The notes under the pieces were generated by a model. It was not told where the DNA came from. It did not search any database and worked only from the letters and a program-made list of their open reading frames with translations. This document shows, in pieces, positions 45,535-54,156 of a DNA stretch of 64,000 bases. Source of the DNA: Clostridium aquiflavi. GTDB lineage: Bacteria; Bacillota; Clostridia; Clostridiales; Clostridiaceae. Position 1 is the stretch's first letter; each line of letters begins with the position of its first letter. Where the stretch lies: the NCBI RefSeq assembly GCF_031344075.1, contig NZ_JAVJAN010000017.1:10280-74279 (forward strand), read 5' to 3'. The position numbers were made by a program, and so were the translations under genes.

Positions 45535-45573
45535 AGAAAAAAGATATGTTTTTAAATTTAAAACATATCTTAT
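45535..45573 (-). terminator. Terminator-like hairpin between sdaAB and the nucleoside kinase
   Basis: AAGATATGTTTT (45541-45552) pairs with AAAACATATCTT (45560-45571), and on the minus strand TTTTTTC follows, fitting the end of the leftward kinase transcript. Confidence 0.75.
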
Positions 45574-45580
45574 TAAGGTA

Positions 45581-45636
45581 AGGCACATTCAAATAAATAA
45601 CTAGTTAGTATGATTGTTATTTATTTTCATATGCCT
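45581..45636. repeat. Palindromic intergenic element, third type
   Basis: AGGCACATTCAAATAAATAAC is the imperfect inverse of GTTATTTATTTTCATATGCCT, an arm of about 20 bases with a 13-base loop, directly after the previous hairpin. It resembles widespread clostridial repeat elements (from memory). Only one copy is in the window. Confidence 0.55.
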
Positions 45637-45643
45637 AATATAT

Positions 45644-47290
45644 TTAATACTCATAGAAACAACTTCCGCCTATAAATTCCCTAAGTATTGAATTCATAGG
45701 TACATAACTAGAATCTACTTCTTTAAAGAAATTTAATATAGATTTTAATCTTGCTGCTTCTGTATATACTGGACTATCTTCCTTAACCTTATTTAATTCT
45801 TTTAATGCATAAGGTTTTAATAATCCTAATTCATACACTAATGTTGAATTAAACATGACATCAGCTTTATCTTGATAAACAAATATATTATTTTTTTCTC
45901 CTTTTTTTATTGAAGGCCACATTTTAAGGGTTGCTTCTGCATCATGCCCTCTACTTAATGAGTCTCTAACTATTCTTCTAACTTTTCGAACATCCGTTGT
46001 TGATATTCTATTATGATTATCTAAATTTAATTGAGTCAATGCTGAAATATATACTTTGAAAATTTTATTTTGATCAACGTCTGATGTTAATATAGGATTT
46101 AATCCGTGAATTCCTTCTAATATTAATACACCATTTTCATGTAATTTTATCTTATTCCCATTCCATTCTCTTTTTCCTGTTAAAAAATTATAAGTAGGAA
46201 TATCAACAACTTCGCCATTCATTAAAGCTGTAAGTGATTTATTAATTAATTCTAAATCTAACGCATAAATAGATTCATAATCATAATCTCCATTTTTATC
46301 TTTAGGTGTATTTACTCGCTCTACAAAATAATCATCTAATGACAATGATTGAGGCACTAATCCATTAACTTTAAGTTGTATTGCAAGTCTATTGGCAAAT
46401 GTAGTTTTTCCTGAAGATGATGGGCCTGCAATAAGAACTATTTTAGAATCTTTTTTGTTCGCTATTTGATCTGCTATATTAGCAATCTTCTTTTCATGTA
46501 ATGCTTCTGAAGTTAATATTAAACTTTGTACTTCATTACTAGAAAGTTTTTCATTTAAAGTTCCTACTTCTCCAATATCTAATATACTAAGCCATTTTTC
46601 TGTTTCAAAAAATATATTTCTTAACTTTCTTTCTTCTTTATATTGTGGAAGTTCATTTAAATTTTCTTTTTCAGGGCTTCTTAATATAAATCCTGATTCA
46701 TAATAAATTAAATCAAAAGCTTTTATAACTCCTGTTGAATATGCCATATGACCATAAAAGTAATCATATCTATCTTCTAATTCATATAATCTTACCTCAT
46801 TAAGATTAGAATATTGTAAAAGTGAAATTTTATCTTCCATTCCATATTTCTTAAATATATTAATAGCTTCATTTTTAGAAACTTTTATGCTATTTATAGG
46901 TACATCTGTTGAAATAATTTCCTTCATTTTCTCTTTAATTAAGTTTATATCTTTGTCGCTTAAAGGATTTTCTTTGATTATTTCTCCAAATAATCCCTTA
47001 CTGATTGAATGTTCTATCTTAATTTTTGAATTTGGAAATAAATCTAACGTAGCTTTAATAAATATGAATTGTAAAGTTCTCGTATATATATTTAATCCAA
47101 TTTCTGTGTTAAATGGTATTGCTTCTATTTTTCCACATTCGTCAATAATTTCTCTTAATTCATGATATTTTCCATTTAGTTTACATAATGCTATATTATT
47201 AACTTCTAATATATCTTTAGATAATATATCATAAAAAGTATTAGTAGAATTCAGTTCTTTATTATTGATATTATAGGCTATTGAATTCAT
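45644..47290 (-). CDS. Nucleoside kinase (uridine kinase family with N-terminal ThrRS-like domain)
   Basis: A 548-residue protein. The first 240 residues, including SILDIG and a GHMAYSTGVIKAFDLIYYESGF segment, match the domain shared with the N-terminal editing region of threonyl-tRNA synthetase, and the rest is a P-loop kinase of the uridine/phosphoribulokinase family (Walker A GPSSSGKTT at 289-297; LSLDDYFVERVNTPKDKNGDYDYESI). The pair of domains is typical of nucleoside kinases common in Firmicutes and Thermotogae. A pyrimidine or adenosine substrate is possible; the sequence does not decide. GGAGGAG precedes the ATG at 47290. It is monocistronic. Confidence 0.85.
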   Translation of the reverse strand: MNSIAYNINNKELNSTNTFYDILSKDILEVNNIALCKLNGKYHELREIIDECGKIEAIPFNTEIGLNIYTRTLQFIFIKATLDLFPNSKIKIEHSISKGLFGEIIKENPLSDKDINLIKEKMKEIISTDVPINSIKVSKNEAINIFKKYGMEDKISLLQYSNLNEVRLYELEDRYDYFYGHMAYSTGVIKAFDLIYYESGFILRSPEKENLNELPQYKEERKLRNIFFETEKWLSILDIGEVGTLNEKLSSNEVQSLILTSEALHEKKIANIADQIANKKDSKIVLIAGPSSSGKTTFANRLAIQLKVNGLVPQSLSLDDYFVERVNTPKDKNGDYDYESIYALDLELINKSLTALMNGEVVDIPTYNFLTGKREWNGNKIKLHENGVLILEGIHGLNPILTSDVDQNKIFKVYISALTQLNLDNHNRISTTDVRKVRRIVRDSLSRGHDAEATLKMWPSIKKGEKNNIFVYQDKADVMFNSTLVYELGLLKPYALKELNKVKEDSPVYTEAARLKSILNFFKEVDSSYVPMNSILREFIGGSCFYEY

Positions 47291-47424
47291 TAATTATCTC
47301 CTCCATAAAATTCTAGTTGTCCTATATTATATTATATCTAATTTCCCATAAAAAGATAAATTTATTTTCTATTTTGCATATTCCAACGAAATATTACAAA
47401 TATTATCTATGCGAGGTGTTTTAT

Positions 47425-48123
47425 ATGTTTATCATTTTTATTAGAACTACAATCTTATATTCTTTAGTAGTTGTAGTAATGCGTTTAATGGGAAAACGTC
47501 AGATAGGTGAACTTGAACCTTATGAATTTGTAATAACTATTATGATTTCAGATTTGGCCGCTTTACCAATGCAAGATTCTAGACTTCCATTATTACTTGG
47601 TATAATTCCAATTATTACATTACTATTTTTAAAAACTATGCTTAGTGTAATAGACTTAAAGTCCCAACGTGCTAGAAAAATTATTGATGGTGAGCCAACT
47701 ATATTAATATATAATGGCAAAATAAATTATATTGCACTAAAAAAACAACAATTAAATATAGATGAATTATTAGAAGAATTAAGAATTGCAAATTATTTTA
47801 ATCTTGATGAAATTCAATGTGCCATTTTAGAAAATGGAGGGCAACTATCAATTTTGCCTAAAGATTATAATTCACAATCTCAATCAAAATCTAGTGACAA
47901 TACTGCTAAAACAAAGGAGGTAAAATTACCTAAGGTATTAGTATCTGATGGAAAAATAAATAACAATGCTTTAACAAGTATAAAAAAAGATAAAGACTGG
48001 ATACTTAATGTCCTTAAAAATCATAATATAAATTCAATTAAGGATGTTTTAATAGCTATGTATGATACTGAAGGCAATTTTAAATATCAACTTTATAATG
48101 ATTATGATAAGGAGGGTAATTAA
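47425..48123 (+). CDS. DUF421 (YetF-like) membrane protein
   Basis: A 232-residue protein. Three N-terminal hydrophobic segments (about 1-24, 45-65 and 72-85) surround the conserved VVVMRLMGKRQIGELEPYEFVITIMISDLAALPM, the hallmark of DUF421, followed by a cytoplasmic domain that resumes LLEELRIANYFNLDEIQCAILENGGQLSILPK and ends with a second similar unit. The frame extends to 47317, but GCGAGGTG at 47411-47418 fixes ATG at 47425. The DUF4363 gene overlaps its stop by one base (TAATG). Members are linked to spore and stress membrane proteins; no defined function. Confidence 0.88.
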   Translation: MFIIFIRTTILYSLVVVVMRLMGKRQIGELEPYEFVITIMISDLAALPMQDSRLPLLLGIIPIITLLFLKTMLSVIDLKSQRARKIIDGEPTILIYNGKINYIALKKQQLNIDELLEELRIANYFNLDEIQCAILENGGQLSILPKDYNSQSQSKSSDNTAKTKEVKLPKVLVSDGKINNNALTSIKKDKDWILNVLKNHNINSIKDVLIAMYDTEGNFKYQLYNDYDKEGN

Positions 48124-48503
48124 TGAAGAATGTTAAAGCTTCAATACTACTTTTTCTTTTTATAATGATATTTGTTTATTTTGCTAATGTCTCAATATTA
48201 AAATTATGCGATAATATTGAAAATGTTACAGAAGAAATAGAACTTAATATTATTGAAGGTAAAAATGAAGATGCTTATATAAAGTCAATAGAATTAATGG
48301 ATATGATTCAAAATAAAAACTTTATAACTTCAGTATATCTTAGTCATCAAGAAGTAGATATACTTGTTACTGATTCAGCCAAACTTTCAGTGTATTTATC
48401 TCATAATGATACATCTGAGGCAAACGCTACATTACATGCATTGAAATACAGTTCTAGAAATATGAGAAAATTACAAATTCCTAATCTAGAAAATATATTA
48501 TAA
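48123..48503 (+). CDS. DUF4363-family protein
   Basis: A 126-residue protein with one N-terminal transmembrane helix (about 7-25, ILLFLFIMIFVYFANVSIL) and a helical extracytoplasmic part (about 30-126) with a conserved spacing of hydrophobic residues and LSVYLSHNDTSEANATLHALKYSS near the C-terminus. It belongs to DUF4363 by its pattern and by its position: in clostridia these genes follow DUF421 genes, as here, where the ATG overlaps the DUF421 stop. The two probably act together in the membrane. Function unknown. Confidence 0.85.
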   Translation: MKNVKASILLFLFIMIFVYFANVSILKLCDNIENVTEEIELNIIEGKNEDAYIKSIELMDMIQNKNFITSVYLSHQEVDILVTDSAKLSVYLSHNDTSEANATLHALKYSSRNMRKLQIPNLENIL

Positions 48504-48694
48504 AATATAATTATTATGTAAATTAATTATAATAATTAAAATATATTCCAAAAAACACTGCATATATAATGATTTTTTTTAATTTTAACTCGTTAAATGT
48601 AGAAAATACAAGCAGTATAGTTTATAATTGATTTTATACGGTTAACTTTAATCGTGAACCATAATTTGAAAATTTGAAAGGTGGTACAATTAAC

Positions 48695-49627
48695 ATGGCA
48701 TTAGTTACTACAAAAGAAATGTTTAAAAAAGCTTACGAAGGTGGATATTCTATCGGTGCTTTCAACATCAACGATATGGAAATAATCCAAGGTGTTATTA
48801 ATGGAGCAAAAGCTAGAAATTCAGCAGTAATTCTTCAATGTTCAACTGGAGCAATTAAATATGCTGGAGCTAACTACTTAAAAGCAATGGTAGATGCTGC
48901 TATAGCTGAAACTGGAGTAGACGTTGCTCTTCACTTAGATCACGGTCCAAGTTTTGAAGCTGTTAAAGAAGTTATAGATGCTGGTTTCACATCAGTAATG
49001 TTTGACGGATCTCATTTTGATTATGAAGAAAATGTTAAGAAAACAAAGGAAGTTGTAGACTACGCTCACGCTAGAGGAGTTGTTGTTGAAGCTGAACTTG
49101 GAGTATTAGCAGGAGTTGAAGATGACGTTGTTGCTGATTCTCACGTTTATACTGATCCAGATCAAGCTGTTGATTTTGTTAACAGAACTGGAGTTGATTC
49201 ATTAGCTATAGCTATCGGAACTTCACACGGAGCTGTTAAATTCCCACCAGATGCTAAACCAGAACTAAAGTTCAACATATTAGAAGAAATTCAAGCTAAA
49301 TTACCTGGTTACCCAATCGTTCTTCATGGTGCATCAGCTGTTGATGCTAACACAGTTGCAACTTGTAATGAATTCGGTGGAAAAATAGCAAACGCTAAAG
49401 GTATTCCAGTTGATATGTTAAGAAAAGCTTCTTCAATGGCTGTATGTAAAATAAATATGGATACAGACTTAAGATTAGCTATGACTGCTGCAATAAGAAA
49501 AACTTTCGGAGAAAAACCAGAAGTTTTCGATCCAAGAGCTTATCTTGGTGCTGCAAGAACTGCAATCCAAGAAGTTGTTGAATCAAAGATTGATAACATC
49601 TTAGGATCAGCTGATTCTATGAAATAA
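48695..49627 (+). CDS. fba: Fructose-bisphosphate aldolase, class II
   Basis: A 310-residue zinc-dependent glycolytic enzyme. Zinc ligands are in LHLDHG (H80, D82, H83) and further His residues in GTSHGAV and LHGASAV; the Gly-rich end of the barrel is KINMDTDLRLAM. AAAGGTGG precedes the ATG at 48695; an ATG at 48674 is in frame but lacks a site. The gene has unusually many C-ending codons (TTC, AAC, CAC) compared with its neighbours, as expected of a highly expressed clostridial glycolytic gene. A clear terminator follows. It is monocistronic. Confidence 0.96.
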   Translation: MALVTTKEMFKKAYEGGYSIGAFNINDMEIIQGVINGAKARNSAVILQCSTGAIKYAGANYLKAMVDAAIAETGVDVALHLDHGPSFEAVKEVIDAGFTSVMFDGSHFDYEENVKKTKEVVDYAHARGVVVEAELGVLAGVEDDVVADSHVYTDPDQAVDFVNRTGVDSLAIAIGTSHGAVKFPPDAKPELKFNILEEIQAKLPGYPIVLHGASAVDANTVATCNEFGGKIANAKGIPVDMLRKASSMAVCKINMDTDLRLAMTAAIRKTFGEKPEVFDPRAYLGAARTAIQEVVESKIDNILGSADSMK

Positions 49628-49639
49628 TACTTTTTTTAA

Positions 49640-49670
49640 AAGATGAGGGTTTATACCTCATCTTTTTTTT
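49640..49670 (+). terminator. Terminator of fba
   Basis: AGATGAGG-7 bases-CCTCATCT followed by T8. Confidence 0.95.
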
Positions 49671-49674
49671 ATTT

Positions 49675-49774
49675 GGCTCTGTTTTAGTAGAGTGTTGATA
49701 TATGCATAAGCAAAGTGGGCGGAGCAATTGAACTTTTCCTATTGCATATATTAACACACATTTAAAACAGAGCC
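49675..49774. repeat. MITE-like palindromic repeat, complete copy C
   Basis: Exactly 100 bases beginning GGCTCTGTTTTAG and ending TTTAAAACAGAGCC. The first and last 31 bases are inverted repeats of each other with few differences, around a core GCAAAGTGG...CAATTGAACTTTTCC. It lies directly after the fba terminator and is the best-preserved short copy of the family. Confidence 0.9.
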
Positions 49775-49798
49775 TTTTATTTTATACTATATTTTAAA

Positions 49799-49828
49799 GT
49801 GAATATTAATATTAATATTAATATTCAC
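49799..49828. promoter_or_regulatory. Perfect 30-bp palindrome upstream of argG
   Basis: GTGAATATTAATATT and its exact reverse complement are fused without a spacer. The outer TGAATA and TATTCA match the half-sites of the ArgR box, but they are separated by more than the usual spacing, so it is at best an unusual operator. It lies about 400 bases upstream of the promoter candidate of argG. Confidence 0.45.
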
Positions 49829-50208
49829 AGCAGTAATATTTTTAAATCTACTTAAGTTAAATCTTGATTCTTTAAATTCTTCATTAAAAGTTAAGTTAAA
49901 TTATCCCACCTATGTAATAATAACATTATTATCATCCTCCTATTTTATATTTATGCATTTATTATGAATATTTATATATTCCCTTTGTATATTTTTACAT
50001 ATATCTTTATAATTATTAATTTAGTATTTTTTTCATTTTATCATTTTTATAATTACTAATTGAATTTATATTACCATTTTATATTATTTCATTAAAAAAC
50101 ACCCCTATTTTTTAATATTTTTATAAAATAATTAAAATAAAACTTTTTAAATGAATCTTTCTAAATAATTTTGTCATTATTTTTATGTTATTTTTATTCA
50201 TAAAGCTA
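49829..50208. other. AT-rich region upstream of argG
   Basis: About 380 bases with no gene. An 11-codon minus-strand frame with AGGAGG (49891-49926) is the only coding hint. A TGAATATTTATATATTC at about 49955 resembles ArgR half-sites. No riboswitch is recognised. Confidence 0.4.
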
Positions 50209-50237
50209 TTGATTATTTATGCATATGATTGTATAAT
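50209..50237 (+). promoter_or_regulatory. Promoter candidate of argG
   Basis: TTGATT (50209-50214), 17-base spacer, TATAAT (50232-50237), followed by 67 bases to the argG ATG. A TATTCA half-site is just upstream, near 50195. Confidence 0.65.
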
Positions 50238-50304
50238 TATAAAAAATGTTTTTTTGAACACAATATTTAATATACATTTCAATATTAATTAAGGGGGCTT
50301 TTAA

Positions 50305-51528
50305 ATGAGTAAATTAAATAAAGTTGTTTTAGCATATTCTGGAGGATTAGATACTTCAATAATTATTCCTTGGCTTAAGGAAAATTATAACTGTGAAGTT
50401 ATCGCAGTCTGCGGAAATGTTGGCCAAAAAGATGAATTAGATGGATTAGAAGAAAAAGCAATAAAAACTGGGGCATCAAAATTATATATAGAAGATTTAA
50501 CTAAAGAATTCGTTGAAGATTACATCTTCCCTACTATTCAAGCTGGAGCTATCTATGAAGGCAAATATCTTCTTGGTACTTCTTTCGCTAGACCACTAAT
50601 AGGAAAAAGATTAGTAGAAATAGCAAAAGCTGAAGGTGCTGATGCAATATGTCACGGATGTACTGGAAAAGGTAATGATCAAGTAAGATTTGAATTAGCT
50701 GTTAAAGCCTTTGATCCAGATATGAAAATAATTGCACCATGGAGAACTTGGGATATTAAATCAAGAGAAGAGGAAATTGCTTATGCAGAAGCAAAAAATG
50801 TTCCTATAAAAATAAATCATGAAACTAATTATAGTAAAGATAAAAACATATGGCACCTAAGTCATGAAGGATTAGATTTAGAAGATCCTAAAAATGAACC
50901 TAAATATGATGAAATTTTAGAGCTTTCTAACTCTTTAGAAAAAGCACCTAATGAACCAACATATATTACTTTAACCTTTAAAAAAGGTAACGCCATTGCA
51001 TTAAATGGAGAAAAAATGGATGCTGTTGCTTTATTAGATGAATTAAATAAAATTGGTGGCAAAAATGCTATTGGTATAACAGATATGGTTGAAAATAGAC
51101 TTGTTGGTATGAAATCAAGAGGTGTATATGAAACTCCAGGAGGTACTATTCTTTATAAAGCACATAAAGATTTAGAGGAACTTTGTTTAGATAAAGAAAC
51201 TTCTCATTATAAAGAACAAATATCATTAAAATTTGCTGATTTAGTTTATAACGGTCTTTGGTTTACTCCTCTTAGAGAAGCTTTATCTGAATTCGTTAAA
51301 AAGACACAAGAAACAGTAACTGGAGAAATTAAATTAAAATTATATAAAGGAAATATTGTTAATGCAGGTATGACTTCTCCTTATTCATTATACAGCGAAG
51401 AATATGCTACTTTTGGTGAAGATGCAGTTTATAATCAAAATGATTCCGCTGGATTTATAACACTATATGGTCTTCCTACTGTTGTTAGAGCTAAAATGTC
51501 TAAAATGTTAAAGAAAGAGGTTAAATAA
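50305..51528 (+). CDS. argG: Argininosuccinate synthase
   Basis: A 407-residue enzyme that joins citrulline and aspartate with ATP, the penultimate step of arginine synthesis. The PP-loop motif AYSGGLDTS is at 10-18. Other conserved parts are GCTGKGNDQVRFE and SREEEIAYAE, and GMKSRGVYETPGGT. The ATG at 50305 has AAGGGGG. It is first in the arg cluster, 2 bases before argH, with a possible promoter at 50209. The protein length is normal. Confidence 0.96.
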   Translation: MSKLNKVVLAYSGGLDTSIIIPWLKENYNCEVIAVCGNVGQKDELDGLEEKAIKTGASKLYIEDLTKEFVEDYIFPTIQAGAIYEGKYLLGTSFARPLIGKRLVEIAKAEGADAICHGCTGKGNDQVRFELAVKAFDPDMKIIAPWRTWDIKSREEEIAYAEAKNVPIKINHETNYSKDKNIWHLSHEGLDLEDPKNEPKYDEILELSNSLEKAPNEPTYITLTFKKGNAIALNGEKMDAVALLDELNKIGGKNAIGITDMVENRLVGMKSRGVYETPGGTILYKAHKDLEELCLDKETSHYKEQISLKFADLVYNGLWFTPLREALSEFVKKTQETVTGEIKLKLYKGNIVNAGMTSPYSLYSEEYATFGEDAVYNQNDSAGFITLYGLPTVVRAKMSKMLKKEVK

Positions 51529-51530
51529 TT

Positions 51531-52928
51531 ATGAAGCTTTGGGGTGGACGATTTAAAAAGGGTACTGATAAATTAGTTAATGATTTTAATTCGTCTATAA
51601 ATGTAGATTCAAGAATGTATAGAGAAGATATTGAAGGCAGTTTAGCTCACGCTGCAATGCTTGGAGAACAAAATATAATATCAAAAGAAGCTAGTTTAAA
51701 AATCACATCAGGTCTTTTAGAAATTTTAAAAAGAATGGACAATGATGTTATTAATGTAGATTTAACCTCTGAAGATATTCATAGTTTTGTAGAAAGTACT
51801 CTAACATATTACATTGGTGAATATGGAAAAATGCTTCACACTGCAAGAAGTAGAAATGATCAAGTAACATTAGATTTAAGATTATATCTAAAAAAGGCAC
51901 TTGTAAACTTAAAAAAAGATATTTTATATTTAGAAGAAGTTTTATTAGAAAAGTCTAAAGAACATATAGAAACTATAATGCCAGGATATACTCACATGCA
52001 AAAAGCACAACCAATAACATTTGCTCATCATCTTTTGGCTTATTCTGAAATGTTTAAAAGAGATATTGGTAGAATAAATGATGCTTACAAAAGGGTTGAT
52101 GAAATGCCTTTGGGTAGTGGAGCTTTAGCTACTTCTACTTATCCAATTGATAGAAACATGGTTGCTAAAAATCTTGGCTTTTCTAAAATTACATTAAATA
52201 GCTTAGATTCTGTTTCAGATAGAGATTATGTAATTGAAACTTTATCTGTACTTTCTCTAATAATGATGCATTTATCTAGATTTTCTGAAGAAATTATTCT
52301 TTGGTGTACAGGAGAATTTAATTTCATTGAACTTGATGATGGTTACAGTACTGGAAGTAGTATTATGCCGCAGAAAAAAAATCCAGATGTTGCTGAATTA
52401 ATAAGGGGTAAAACAGGTAGAGTTTATGGTGATCTCATAACACTTTTAACTGTAATGAAAGGTATTCCTTTAGCTTATAACAAAGATATGCAAGAAGACA
52501 AAGAAGCATTATTTGATGCTTTAGATACTGTTACCTTATCACTAAAAACTTTTTCTGGAATGATTAAAACCATGAAAGTAAATAAAGATAACATGAAAAA
52601 AAGTGCAGCATTAGGTTTTACTAATGCAACTGATTTAGCTGATTATCTTGTAAAAAAAGGATGTGCTTTTAGAGATGCACATGAAATAGTAGGAAGAATA
52701 GTTCTTCAGTGTATAAAAGATACTAAAATGATTGAAGACTTAACTCTTAAAGAATTAAAATACTACTCTCCTATTTTTGAAGATGATGTATATAAAGCTA
52801 TAAATTTATATACTTGTGTAGAGGAACGAAATGTAATAGGTGGTCCTTCTAGTGAATCAGTAAAATTTCAAATAATGGAACTAAAAAAATTTATACACCA
52901 ATTCAAAGGGGATGAAATGTATGATTAA
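51531..52928 (+). CDS. argH: Argininosuccinate lyase
   Basis: A 465-residue member of the fumarase/aspartase superfamily that releases arginine and fumarate. The superfamily signature GSSIMPQKKNPD lies near residue 280 and holds the catalytic Ser region; TARSRNDQV and MPGYTHMQKAQPITFAHH are also conserved. The ribosome site AAAGAGG lies in the end of argG, 2 bases from whose stop the ATG starts. Tightly linked to argC, which overlaps its end by 8 bases. Confidence 0.96.
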   Translation: MKLWGGRFKKGTDKLVNDFNSSINVDSRMYREDIEGSLAHAAMLGEQNIISKEASLKITSGLLEILKRMDNDVINVDLTSEDIHSFVESTLTYYIGEYGKMLHTARSRNDQVTLDLRLYLKKALVNLKKDILYLEEVLLEKSKEHIETIMPGYTHMQKAQPITFAHHLLAYSEMFKRDIGRINDAYKRVDEMPLGSGALATSTYPIDRNMVAKNLGFSKITLNSLDSVSDRDYVIETLSVLSLIMMHLSRFSEEIILWCTGEFNFIELDDGYSTGSSIMPQKKNPDVAELIRGKTGRVYGDLITLLTVMKGIPLAYNKDMQEDKEALFDALDTVTLSLKTFSGMIKTMKVNKDNMKKSAALGFTNATDLADYLVKKGCAFRDAHEIVGRIVLQCIKDTKMIEDLTLKELKYYSPIFEDDVYKAINLYTCVEERNVIGGPSSESVKFQIMELKKFIHQFKGDEMYD

Positions 52929-53955
52929 AGTTGGAATAATTGGGGCAACTGGTTATGTTGGTGTTGAATTATTAAGAATATTATTAAATCATCCTAAAAT
53001 AGAAATTGGAGCTATAAGCTCCGTTTCTTTTAATGGAGAGGAAATTGACACTATATATAAAAATTTTTTAGGTAAAACTAATTTAATATGTACAAATATG
53101 GATGAAGTTATTGAAAAAAGTAAGGTTATATTTACTGCATTACCTCATGGATTAAGTGAAGGTATAGCAAAAAAAATAATAGGGAATAATAAAATTTGTA
53201 TTGATATGGGAGCAGATTTTAGATTAAGTAATGAACATGAATATAAATATTGGTATGGAAAAAATTTTTCTGAGCCTGAGCTTCATAATAAAAGCATTTA
53301 TGGACTTCCTGAATTAAATAAAGAAAAAATAAAAACTTCTTCATTAATTGCTAATCCTGGATGTTATCCAACAAGTATAGAACTTGGCTTGATGCCTTTA
53401 TTAAAAAATTCTTTAATCGAACCAAAAGGAATAATATGTGATTCCAAATCTGGTACTACTGGTTCTGGAAGATCATTAAGTTTAAATACACATTTTCCTG
53501 AAGAAAATGAAAATTTTGCTCCATATAAAATTGGTGAACATAGACACACTCCTGAAATAGAAGAGATACTTTCAACTATTGCTAAAACTAATGTAAGCAT
53601 TACTTTTACTCCTCACCTACTTCCAATAAATCGCGGAATAATATCTACAATTTATTGTACTCCTAAAGAAAAAGTTGATATTAATTCTATTCATAACTTG
53701 TATACAAATTTTTATAAAGATAAAGAGTTTATTCAAGTGTTACCTTTAGGAGATATTGCTTCAATAAAAAATGTGAAATTATCAAACAACTGCCATATTT
53801 CACTTCACTTAAATCACAGAAAAGATCAAATAATAATTATAAGTGCAATAGATAATATGATTAAAGGGGCTGCTGGGCAAGCCATTCAAAACATGAATAT
53901 TGTTTTAGGCTTTAAAGAAAATGAAGGACTAAACTTAATTTCACCAGCATTTTAA
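52921..53955 (+). CDS. argC: N-acetyl-gamma-glutamyl-phosphate reductase
   Basis: A 344-residue NADPH-dependent enzyme that converts acetylglutamyl phosphate to the semialdehyde. GATGYVGVELLR (about 8-19) binds the nucleotide and NPGCYPTS holds the catalytic Cys near residue 146. HRHTPEIEE is a family segment. An upstream ATG at 52912 lies directly after AAAGGGG; the ATG at 52921 has 9-base spacing and I choose it. It overlaps argH by 8 bases (ATGATTAA), so the two are translationally coupled. Confidence 0.95.
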   Translation: MIKVGIIGATGYVGVELLRILLNHPKIEIGAISSVSFNGEEIDTIYKNFLGKTNLICTNMDEVIEKSKVIFTALPHGLSEGIAKKIIGNNKICIDMGADFRLSNEHEYKYWYGKNFSEPELHNKSIYGLPELNKEKIKTSSLIANPGCYPTSIELGLMPLLKNSLIEPKGIICDSKSGTTGSGRSLSLNTHFPEENENFAPYKIGEHRHTPEIEEILSTIAKTNVSITFTPHLLPINRGIISTIYCTPKEKVDINSIHNLYTNFYKDKEFIQVLPLGDIASIKNVKLSNNCHISLHLNHRKDQIIIISAIDNMIKGAAGQAIQNMNIVLGFKENEGLNLISPAF

Positions 53956-53979
53956 TAGATTAACAATATTTTTGAAAAG

Positions 53980-54044
53980 TATAGATATATGCATAAACAA
54001 AGTGGACTGAGTAATTGAACTTTGCATATTGCATATATCTACAC
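53980..54044. repeat. MITE-like palindromic repeat, core copy D
   Basis: Between argC and argJ: ATAGATATATGCATAAACAAAGT and its inverse ending GCATATATCTACAC, around GGACTGAGTAATTGAAC. The outer GGCTCTG ends have decayed. It lies inside the arg transcription unit. Confidence 0.75.
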
Positions 54045-54156
54045 AATAACAAAATATAAATTAATAATAAAATCATGATTGGCTGTAATCTTCGTTAGAA
54101 TTGAATTAAGTTTTCTATCAAATATTATGGCTACATTATACAAGGGGGTTATAAAA

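Noticed and set aside
49675..49774. Considered as an extra terminator of fba
   Set aside because: A separate perfect terminator is already present at 49640-49670, and the sequence recurs elsewhere as a repeat.
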